7,160 nucleotides of DNA. Source: an uncultured Synergistales bacterium (GTDB lineage Bacteria; Synergistota; Synergistia; Synergistales; Aminobacteriaceae). Location: the NCBI GenBank assembly GCA_937957815.1, contig CALFXN010000591.1, positions 1 through 7,160 on the forward strand. Direction: 5' to 3'. The position numbers and the translations under genes were made by a program. The notes under the pieces were generated by a model. The model had not been told where the DNA came from. It was given only the letters and a program-made list of their open reading frames with translations, and ran no database searches. Of this stretch, positions 1-5,624 are shown in pieces. Each line of letters opens with the position of its first letter. Within the stretch, counting starts at the first letter, position 1.

Positions 1-365
1 CGGCCGAGACCGTCGTGACCTACACGGTCGTGATCCACGTGGACAATCCTGACTTCCGGCTCAAGCCCGGGATGACGGCGAACGTCTCGATCATCACGGA
101 CAGGCGTCATGACGTCCTCAAGGCGCCCGGAGCGGCACTCCGGTTCGTTCCTCCGGGAGCGCCGGGAACGTCCGAGAGGGAGGGGGCGCGGAAGGGCGCC
201 GCGCTCTGGATCCTGAAGGACGGGAAGCCCGAACGAATCCCGGTCGTCGCCGGAATTTCGGACGGTCTCTTCGTCGAGATCGTCTCTGGCGACGTGACGC
301 GGGGGCAACCGGTCGTCGTATCCGCAACGAAGCCGCGGAAGAACGCGACGAGGAGCCCGTTCTGA
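1..365 (+). CDS. MacA/HlyD-family periplasmic adaptor, C-terminal fragment
   Basis: The gene enters from the left edge, with its first complete codon at position 3, and ends at TGA 363-365, leaving about 120 C-terminal residues. The stretch VDNPDFRLKPGMTANVSI followed by VLKAPGAALRF is the conserved beta-barrel/membrane-proximal signature of MacA-like RND/ABC adaptor subunits. The tail (ALWILKDGKPERIPV, then VEIVSG) is the usual last beta domain. Adaptors of this family link an inner-membrane ABC exporter to an outer-membrane TolC-type channel in Gram-negative bacteria. Only 2 nt separate its stop from the MacB-like permease start, so the two are surely co-transcribed. The N-terminal membrane anchor, hairpin and lipoyl domains lie outside the window. 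The substrate cannot be told from this fragment. Confidence 0.9.
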   Translation, partial: AETVVTYTVVIHVDNPDFRLKPGMTANVSIITDRRHDVLKAPGAALRFVPPGAPGTSEREGARKGAALWILKDGKPERIPVVAGISDGLFVEIVSGDVTRGQPVVVSATKPRKNATRSPF

Positions 366-367
366 CG

Positions 368-1609
368 ATGCGGACGCACGGGATCGGGGCCGCGCAGCTC
401 GCGAGGACGTCGCTGCGGGCGCTCCGCGCCAACCGGGTCAGGAGCGCGCTCACGATGCTCGGCGTTATTATCGGCGTCGCGGCCGTGATCACGATGATGG
501 CGGTCGGGACGGGCGCGCGGCGGAGCATCGAGGGGTTCATCGCGGGGGTGGGCAGCAATCTGCTCATCGTAATGCCTGGGACGGCGTCGTCGAGCGGCGT
601 CCGCCTTGCGGCGGGATCGGGCGCGAGCCTCACGCTCGACGACGCGGACGCGATCCGGCTCGAGTGCCCCTCCGTGACGGACGTCGCGCCCGACAGGAGC
701 GGAAGCGCGCAACTAGTCGCCGGGAACGCGAACTGGAATACGTTCGTCCTCGGAACGACGGACGCGATGCTTCGCGTCCGGAACTGGACGGTCGCTTCGG
801 GACGTTCGCTTACGGACGAAGACGTCCGCACGAGTGCGAAGGTCTGCGTTCTCGGCGCGACGGTCGCGATGAATCTCTTCGGCGCGGAGGATCCTGTCGG
901 CCGCCAGGTCCGGATCAGGAGGGTCCCGTTCCTCGTCGCCGGCGTCCTCGAACCGAAGGGCGAGACTCCATGGGGAGGCGACCAGGACGACCTTGCGTTC
1001 GTTCCGGTCACGACGGCGCAGCGACGTCTCTTCCGCTCGGTGATCCCGGGTTTCGTGCGACGCATCACGGTCCGCACGGAGGTCCCCGAAGATCTCGAGG
1101 CTGCGGAACGAGAGATCCGCGCGTTGCTCCGGCAGCGGCACCGGATTTCCGACGGCCGCGAAGACGACTTCACGATCCGCAACCTCACGCAGATCCTCGA
1201 GACGGCGGCAGAGTCGACGCGCGTCATGTCGCTGCTCCTCGGAGCCGTGGCGTCCGTCTCGCTGCTCGTCGGAGGGATCGGCATCATGAACATCATGCTC
1301 GTATCGGTCACGGAGCGGACGCGCGAAATCGGCATCCGGATGGCCGTCGGCGCGAGACGCAGGGACATCCGCTTCCAATTCCTGGCAGAGGCGATGATGC
1401 TTTCGCTCCTCGGCGGCGTTATCGGAATCGGTCTCGGCGTCGCGACCTCGAACGTCCTGACATCTGCGTTCGACTGGACGACCGAGATCACGCCCGTGTC
1501 GATCGCGCTTTCGTTCGGCTTTTCGGCGACAATCGGCGTTTTTTTCGGTTTCTACCCGGCCTGGAAGGCGTCGTGCGCCTCGCCGATCGAGGCGCTCCGG
1601 TACGAATGA
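368..1609 (+). CDS. MacB-like ABC transporter permease (FtsX fold)
   Basis: A 413-residue inner-membrane permease. A first transmembrane helix lies at about residues 27-47, after SLRALRANRVRSALTMLG, the typical MacB entry motif. A large periplasmic MacB-PCD-like domain follows (about 50-280), then three helices at about 286-312, 343-365 and 376-397. The FtsX-family loop VTERTREIGIRMAVGARR is at about 314-331 and the protein ends in PIEALRYE, both hallmarks of MacB permeases. The ATG lies 2 nt after the adaptor stop, with GAGGAG at 350-355 upstream. E. coli MacB carries an N-terminal ATPase domain. This protein has none, so the nucleotide-binding subunit must be separate. It is not among the downstream genes; it may lie upstream of the adaptor or elsewhere. 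Role by family: export or mechanotransmission across the envelope. Cargo unknown. Confidence 0.93.
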   Translation: MRTHGIGAAQLARTSLRALRANRVRSALTMLGVIIGVAAVITMMAVGTGARRSIEGFIAGVGSNLLIVMPGTASSSGVRLAAGSGASLTLDDADAIRLECPSVTDVAPDRSGSAQLVAGNANWNTFVLGTTDAMLRVRNWTVASGRSLTDEDVRTSAKVCVLGATVAMNLFGAEDPVGRQVRIRRVPFLVAGVLEPKGETPWGGDQDDLAFVPVTTAQRRLFRSVIPGFVRRITVRTEVPEDLEAAEREIRALLRQRHRISDGREDDFTIRNLTQILETAAESTRVMSLLLGAVASVSLLVGGIGIMNIMLVSVTERTREIGIRMAVGARRRDIRFQFLAEAMMLSLLGGVIGIGLGVATSNVLTSAFDWTTEITPVSIALSFGFSATIGVFFGFYPAWKASCASPIEALRYE

Positions 1610-1645
1610 AGCCCTGCGTGGTCGCGTGTTTTTTCGTGAAATTGA

Positions 1646-1653
1646 AGGGAGGA
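1646..1653 (+). promoter_or_regulatory. Ribosome binding site deciding the start of the TPR-like gene
   Basis: AGGGAGGA lies 8 nt before the ATG at 1662. The same frame is open further upstream to a GTG at 1626. Starting there would put 12 extra residues in front of a clean signal peptide and would include this site in the coding region, so the ATG at 1662 is preferred. Confidence 0.75.
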
Positions 1654-1661
1654 TCGCCGTC

Positions 1662-2249
1662 ATGATTCGTCTCGTCGCGCCGTTTCTGGTGCTTTTCTCG
1701 CTCTGCGGCGCCGCGGGCGCCGCTCCGGCGGTATCGGAGCAGGAGATTCTGGCCGAAGGCATCTTCAGCCGGGTTGCGGCGCTCGATTCGGAGCGGATCG
1801 GGGAGATCGCGGCTCTCTACCGTCGCGCCGCCGACGAATGCCCCGACACGGAGCGGGCGCGCGAGGCGCTCTGGAACCTGTCGTCGCTCGCGATCGAGCG
1901 GACGCCTCCGGACTGGAAGGCGGCGGCGGAAGCGCTCGAAACCTTCCTGAAGCGCTATCCGGCGGCGCCGGACGCGACCTCCGTCGTCGAGCGGCTTCTG
2001 TTCGTGTACGAGGAGTCGCGCAGGTATGCCGACGCCGTCCCGCTCTACGAACGGCTGCTCCGGACGCCGGAGGACATTCCGGCCGACGACGTTCCGGCGG
2101 TCAGATTCCGGTACGCCCGCGCGCTCGAGGGGGCGGGACGGAAGGACGAGGCGAGGAAGCTGTACGAAAGGATCTGCGCGGAGGCTCCGGGGACGGACGC
2201 GGCCGGGATGGCGCGCGACCGGCTGGACGCGGCGGGGAAGAATCCGTGA
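1662..2249 (+). CDS. Secreted tetratricopeptide-like repeat protein
   Basis: A 195-residue protein starting at the ATG at 1662. Residues 1-21 form a Sec signal peptide (MIRLVAPFLVLFSLCGAAGA) with a likely cut in the Ala/Gly stretch. Cys15 has Leu before it, so it does not fit a lipobox and the protein is probably soluble in the periplasm. The rest is helical with TPR-like pairs: a unit around IAALYRRAADECPDTERARE, one around AAAEALETFLKRYPAAPDA, one around YADAVPLYERLLRTPED and one around EGAGRKDEARKLYERI. The spacing and the Y-P turns resemble outer-membrane assembly or YbgF-type TPR proteins. Such repeats mediate protein-protein contacts. It follows the permease by about 50 nt and overlaps the next gene by GTGA, so it is part of the operon. 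A link to the transporter is inference. No enzymatic motif is seen. Confidence 0.8.
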   Translation: MIRLVAPFLVLFSLCGAAGAAPAVSEQEILAEGIFSRVAALDSERIGEIAALYRRAADECPDTERAREALWNLSSLAIERTPPDWKAAAEALETFLKRYPAAPDATSVVERLLFVYEESRRYADAVPLYERLLRTPEDIPADDVPAVRFRYARALEGAGRKDEARKLYERICAEAPGTDAAGMARDRLDAAGKNP

Positions 2250-3331
2250 CGAAGGGCTGTGCGGCGCGCGGAGAAGGGGCGCACATCGGCCTCGAAGTGT
2301 CGGATCTCTTCGCGCAGGAACTCTTCTATCGCACGATTCTCGGCTTCTCGACGCTCTACCGCTACGCGAGCCGGAATACGCCGGGGCTCAGGACGGTTAT
2401 GCTCAGACGCGGAAACGTCGATCTCGAACTGCTCCATCGCGGGAAGGAACGCCTGGGCGGGAACGCGGGCGCTTGGGGGCACGCGGCGCTCGGCGTCCGC
2501 GACGTCGACGCCGAGTACGAACGCCTTCGCGGACTCGGGCTCGCGGGACTCGTCCGCCCGAGGGACACGGGAGACGGGTTCCGCGAATGTTCGTTCTGCG
2601 ATCCGGAGGGCAACAGGATCGAACTCTTCGCGCGCGTGCGGCCGTTTACGCCTCCGGCCATCGCGGCCGCGATCTTCGATCTCGACGGCACGCTCGTCGA
2701 CAGCGAGCCGAACTACTACGAGGCGGACCGCAGGTTGTTGGCCGCGTACGGGGTGACGCTGACGCCCGCGATGAAGCGGCGGTACGTGGGCGTCAGCAAT
2801 CTCGCGATGGCCGAGGATGTCCGCGAGAGATTCGGAATAGCGGAAAACGCCGCGACGCTCGTCGAACGAAAGATGGCGATCTACCGCGAACTTGCGCGCG
2901 CGGACACGCCCGTCTTCCCGGAGATATCCGCGCTTGTGCGCGCGCTCGCCGGACGCGGGCTGCCGCTCGCCGTCGCCTCGGGGTCCCCGGCGGACGTCGT
3001 CGCGACGATTCTCGGAAACACGGGGCTCGCGGAGTATTTCGGGGTCGTGGTCTCGGCCGATGAAGCGGGCAGGCCGAAACCCGACCCCGCCGTTTTCACC
3101 GAGGCAGCCCGGCGGATGGGAACGGAGGCCGACAGATGCGTCGTATTCGAGGACTCGGCGATCGGCGTCGAGGCGGCCCTCCGCGCCGGAATGCGATGCG
3201 TCGCGATTCCCACGGCGCCCGACGCGCCGCTCGATCCGAGGTTTGAAATGGCGGACATTCTCTATGCGGACGGAATGCCGTCATTCTCCGCCGCGTCCGT
3301 TCTCTCCCGGCTCGACGCTAGTTCCACCTGA
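2246..3331 (+). CDS. VOC/glyoxalase domain fused to HAD-family phosphatase or phosphoglucomutase
   Basis: A 361-residue two-domain cytoplasmic protein. The GTG start overlaps the preceding stop (GTGA) and has GGGGAAG at 2234-2240, 5 nt upstream. Residues about 10-130 form a vicinal-oxygen-chelate domain. His13 (AHIGLEV), Glu61 (VDLELL), His79 (GHAALGV) and Glu126 (GNRIELF) match the four metal ligands of glyoxalase I-type enzymes. After a linker of about 8 residues comes a full HAD domain at about 140-355. Its motif I is DLDGTLVDSE (nucleophile Asp145, acid/base Asp147), motif II is Ser245 in AVASGSP, motif III is Lys278 in GRPKPDP, and motif IV is EDSAIGVEAA (Glu302, Asp303). A helical cap lies at about 155-225, as in beta-phosphoglucomutase/GPH-type subfamily I. 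The reading frame across the linker is open. An internal GTG at 2636 has no ribosome site near it, so a real fusion is likely. Substrates are unknown. Confidence 0.9.
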   Translation: MTKGCAARGEGAHIGLEVSDLFAQELFYRTILGFSTLYRYASRNTPGLRTVMLRRGNVDLELLHRGKERLGGNAGAWGHAALGVRDVDAEYERLRGLGLAGLVRPRDTGDGFRECSFCDPEGNRIELFARVRPFTPPAIAAAIFDLDGTLVDSEPNYYEADRRLLAAYGVTLTPAMKRRYVGVSNLAMAEDVRERFGIAENAATLVERKMAIYRELARADTPVFPEISALVRALAGRGLPLAVASGSPADVVATILGNTGLAEYFGVVVSADEAGRPKPDPAVFTEAARRMGTEADRCVVFEDSAIGVEAALRAGMRCVAIPTAPDAPLDPRFEMADILYADGMPSFSAASVLSRLDASST

Positions 3332-4334
3332 GGACCGTCGCCCCCCAGGAGAACCCGACACCGAACCCGACAAGCATCACGCGCATCCCGGAGCGGACGC
3401 GCCCGACGCGGAGCGCCTCTGCGAGCGCGATCGGGATCGTGGCGCTCACGGTGTTTCCCGTGGTTTCCATGTGGACCATGAAGCGGTCCTCGGGAATCCG
3501 CATCTCCTTCCGGAGATGTTCGAGAATCAGCCGGGTCGCCTGGTGGAAGACGAAGAGGTCGACGTCGTCCATCGTCATCCCGTGCTTTCCGAGCGTCGCG
3601 GCGACGCACCCCGGAACGGTCCGCACGGTGAATTCGAGGACTTCGGGACCGTTCATGTACAGGTTGTCGTGCGACCGCGTGTTCCCCCACATGTTCGTGC
3701 GTTCCTCGGCCGTCTCCGGCGTACGCGGCATCGCGAACCCCCCCGCGGGGACGATGAGCTTCTCCGCGCCCGAACCGTCCGTCCCGAGGACGAACTCCCC
3801 GATCTCGCCGCCGGAATCCCCCCGGCCGACGAGCGTCGCTGCGACGCCGTCGCCGAAGATCGTCCGCGTGCTCTTGTCCATCGGATGGACGGTCTTCGAG
3901 AGCGTATCTCCCGTCGCGAGGAGGACCGTGCGCGCCGCGCCCGACGCGACGAGCGACTTCGCGAGCGCGAGCCCGTAGATGAACCCCGAACAGCCGAGGT
4001 TGAAATCGAGCGCCCCGGCGTCGCTCCTGAGGCCGAGCCGCCGGTGGACGACGCACGCGGTCGCGGGCATGTAGTAGTCCGGCGTCTCCGTGCACAGCAG
4101 CAGCATGTCGACCTCGTCGCGGCTGAACGCCGGATTGTCCGCGAAGAGCCGCTCGCACGCCCCGGTCGCGAGATCCGAAACGAGTTCCGTCGTCGCGACG
4201 CGACGCTCCCTGATTCCCGTCTTCTGGTAGATTTTCTCCTCCGTCCACGTTCCGAACTGCCGGACCAGTTCCGAATTGTCCACCCTCGCGGTGGGCAACT
4301 CGACAGCGATGCCCTTCACGCGTATCGTCTCCAT
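3318..4334 (-). CDS. 3-oxoacyl-ACP synthase III (FabH-like), stand-alone
   Basis: A thiolase-fold ketoacyl synthase of 338 residues, the normal length of the family. The catalytic triad is complete: Cys in NLGCSGFIYG (residue 115), His in FVFHQATRLI (264) and Asn in TTGNTVSATIP (294). Other family marks are KTGIRERR (38-45), IFGDGVAA (159-166) and the C-terminal GFGVGFSWGA. It condenses an acyl primer with malonyl-ACP. The ATG at 4343 lies directly against GGGAGGG and is too close, whereas the ATG at 4334 lies 9 nt from it, so the shorter start is chosen. Compared with E. coli FabH, the CoA-stacking Trp32 is Lys34 here and Arg36 is Lys38, so primer or carrier preference may differ. No fatty-acid genes adjoin it. 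It has its own promoter, which suggests a specialised lipid or secondary-metabolite role rather than housekeeping FabH (inference). Confidence 0.92.
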   Translation of the reverse strand: METIRVKGIAVELPTARVDNSELVRQFGTWTEEKIYQKTGIRERRVATTELVSDLATGACERLFADNPAFSRDEVDMLLLCTETPDYYMPATACVVHRRLGLRSDAGALDFNLGCSGFIYGLALAKSLVASGAARTVLLATGDTLSKTVHPMDKSTRTIFGDGVAATLVGRGDSGGEIGEFVLGTDGSGAEKLIVPAGGFAMPRTPETAEERTNMWGNTRSHDNLYMNGPEVLEFTVRTVPGCVAATLGKHGMTMDDVDLFVFHQATRLILEHLRKEMRIPEDRFMVHMETTGNTVSATIPIALAEALRVGRVRSGMRVMLVGFGVGFSWGATVLRWN

Positions 4335-4343
4335 ACTCTCCAT

Positions 4344-4350
4344 CCCTCCC
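4344..4350 (-). promoter_or_regulatory. Ribosome binding site deciding the FabH-like start
   Basis: Reading on the minus strand, GGGAGGG is followed at once by ATG (4343) and, 9 nt later, by a second in-frame ATG (4334). Zero spacing does not allow initiation at the first, so the site supports the second. Confidence 0.7.
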
Positions 4351-4367
4351 GGTTTCTCTCGCGGGCC

Positions 4368-4397
4368 ATTATCTCACTTTTGAGTACCAGGTGACAA
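4368..4397 (-). promoter_or_regulatory. Sigma70-type promoter for the FabH-like gene
   Basis: On the minus strand, TTGTCA (4397-4392) and GATAAT (4373-4368) each match five of six consensus bases. They are separated by 18 nt, and a TG precedes the -10 box by one base. Transcription would start near 4361, giving a leader of about 25 nt that contains the GGGAGGG ribosome site. Confidence 0.6.
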
Positions 4398-4416
4398 GAC
4401 CAGCTTGTAGTACCAG
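4383..4416. promoter_or_regulatory. Operator-like repeat cluster over the FabH-like promoter
   Basis: Two exact copies of AGTACCAG (4383-4390 and 4409-4416) flank a perfect dyad, ACAAG-ACCAG-CTTGT (4394-4408). The spacer of the dyad repeats ACCAG once more. The cluster covers the -35 box of the leftward promoter and the DNA just upstream, a place where a repressor or activator could act. The regulator is not identifiable from the window. Confidence 0.4.
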
Positions 4417-4467
4417 CTCATCGAAAGGTCTCTGCCTGAGCGGTCGACGGACGGAGGGTGTGAACTA

Positions 4468-4476
4468 TGCTACAAT
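4468..4476 (+). promoter_or_regulatory. Extended -10 promoter candidate for the cation efflux gene
   Basis: TGC followed by TACAAT (4471-4476) resembles an extended -10 element. At 17-nt spacing there is no convincing -35 hexamer. The leader to the ATG at 4541 would be about 58 nt. Tentative. Confidence 0.3.
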
Positions 4477-4540
4477 TGCGAAAACGGCATGGCGGCCCCG
4501 GAAGAGGACGCGGTGTCCGGACAGGGAAAAGGGGGAAAAT

Positions 4541-5533
4541 ATGGACGGTGAACTTCGGGGGAAGGCCCGCGCGGCCCGGGCTTCGTTCGTGACATGGGTT
4601 GGCCTTGGGGTGAATGTGGCGCTGACGGCATTCAAGTATGCGGCCGGATTTCTGGGACACAGCGGCGCGATGATCGCGGACGCGACACATTCCCTTTCGG
4701 ACCTGATTACGGATATCGTCGTCATCCTCGGGTTCCGGATCGTGAGCAAGCCCGCGGACCACGGACACGACTACGGACACGGCAAGGTCGAAACCCTTCT
4801 GGCTGCCATTTGCGGATTTTTCCTTCTGGCGGCGGGCGCGGGGATCTTCTGGAGCGGCTCGTGTTCGATCTGGAATGTCCTGCGCGGGCATCCGATCGTC
4901 CGTCCGGGGGTGATTGCTTTTATCGCCGCGGTCCTGTCGGTCGTCCTGAAGGAAGCTCTGTACTGGTACACGTTGCGGGCCGGACGGACGCTGAACAGTT
5001 CGGCGATCGTCGCGAAGGCCTGGGATCACCGCTCGGACGCCTTCTCGTCGATCGGGACGAGCGTCGGCATCGGAGGAGCGATGCTTCTCGGGGAGCGCTG
5101 GCGTATTCTCGATCCTCTGGCGGCGGTCATCGTCAGCGTCTTCATCGTGAAGGTCGCGATTCCGATCATCAGGGAAAGCCTCGACGAGCTTCTCGAGGCG
5201 TCCCTCGACCATGACTGCGAACGCCGGATCCGCGAGATCATCGAACGGAGCGCGGAAGTCTCCGGCTCCCACAAACTTCGGACGCGGAAGATCGGCACCA
5301 ATATGGCGGTCGATGTCCACGTCGTCGTCCGTCGCGATCTGTCCCTCGTCGACGCGCACTCGATAGCGGACAGGATCGAGGATGACCTCAGGACGGAGTT
5401 CGGCCGGGAGATGTTCGTGACCCTCCATGTCGAGCCGGACGCGCCGTCGGGATCCTCGGCCGGGTCGTCCGGAGACGGGAGTGCGTCGGGAACGTTCGGA
5501 GCGTTTTGCGTTTCGGTACTGCCGAGATCGTGA
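4541..5533 (+). CDS. Cation diffusion facilitator (CDF) family metal efflux transporter
   Basis: A 330-residue protein, a normal CDF length, starting at the ATG at 4541 with GGGGG at 4531-4535 upstream. A GTG at 4391 in the same frame would add 50 residues running through the promoter region and is rejected. There are six predicted membrane helices at about 16-38, 42-66, 86-105, 120-143, 168-184 and 189-210. The transport-site residues are His50 and Asp54 in HSLSD (helix 2) with Asp162 and Asp166 in DHRSD (helix 5). The second site of FieF/YiiP is conserved as Asp73, His76 and His80 in PADHGHDYGHGK. The cytoplasmic dimerisation domain follows (about 215-299), ending in VTLHVEP. CDF proteins expel divalent cations (Zn, Fe, Co, Mn) in exchange for protons. 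The metal cannot be assigned. The last 31 residues are a Ser/Gly-rich tail not needed by the family. Confidence 0.93.
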   Translation: MDGELRGKARAARASFVTWVGLGVNVALTAFKYAAGFLGHSGAMIADATHSLSDLITDIVVILGFRIVSKPADHGHDYGHGKVETLLAAICGFFLLAAGAGIFWSGSCSIWNVLRGHPIVRPGVIAFIAAVLSVVLKEALYWYTLRAGRTLNSSAIVAKAWDHRSDAFSSIGTSVGIGGAMLLGERWRILDPLAAVIVSVFIVKVAIPIIRESLDELLEASLDHDCERRIREIIERSAEVSGSHKLRTRKIGTNMAVDVHVVVRRDLSLVDAHSIADRIEDDLRTEFGREMFVTLHVEPDAPSGSSAGSSGDGSASGTFGAFCVSVLPRS

Positions 5534-5558
5534 TACGAGGGTGGCTGGAAGACGCGAA

Positions 5559-5597
5559 GGACGAGCCCGTCGGGGCTCGTCCTTTTTTCTTTTTTTT
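5559..5597 (+). terminator. Rho-independent terminator after the CDF gene
   Basis: A perfect 10-bp stem (GGACGAGCCC at 5559-5568 with GGGCTCGTCC at 5573-5582) closes a GTCG tetraloop. It is followed by six T, one C and eight T (5583-5597). It lies 25 nt after the CDF stop. Read on the minus strand, the same hairpin is followed by TTCGCGTC rather than a T run, so it should work only weakly for the gene coming from the right. Confidence 0.95.
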
Positions 5598-5624
5598 GCG
5601 CGCGTTTCCTCCGCCGGAGAGAGG

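Noticed and set aside
118..1491. Long minus-strand open frame opposite the adaptor and permease genes
   Set aside because: It lies opposite well-supported genes, its protein is Arg/Ser/Pro-rich without domains, and such shadows are usual in GC-rich DNA.
1662..1721. Lipoprotein signal in the TPR-like protein (Cys15)
   Set aside because: The residue before the Cys is Leu, which does not fit a lipobox. A standard signal peptidase I site follows in the Ala/Gly run.
2636..3331. HAD domain as a separate gene from the internal GTG at 2636
   Set aside because: No ribosome site lies within a usable distance and the frame from the VOC domain is unbroken.
2892..4394. Long plus-strand open frame of 500 codons
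   Set aside because: It overlaps the HAD domain in another frame and the FabH-like gene on the opposite strand. The protein is dominated by Arg, Pro, Asp and Glu and has no recognisable fold.
4391..4540. N-terminal extension of the CDF protein to the GTG at 4391
   Set aside because: It would run through the repeat cluster and both promoter candidates and add 50 residues unlike any CDF N-terminus, while the ATG at 4541 has a good ribosome site.
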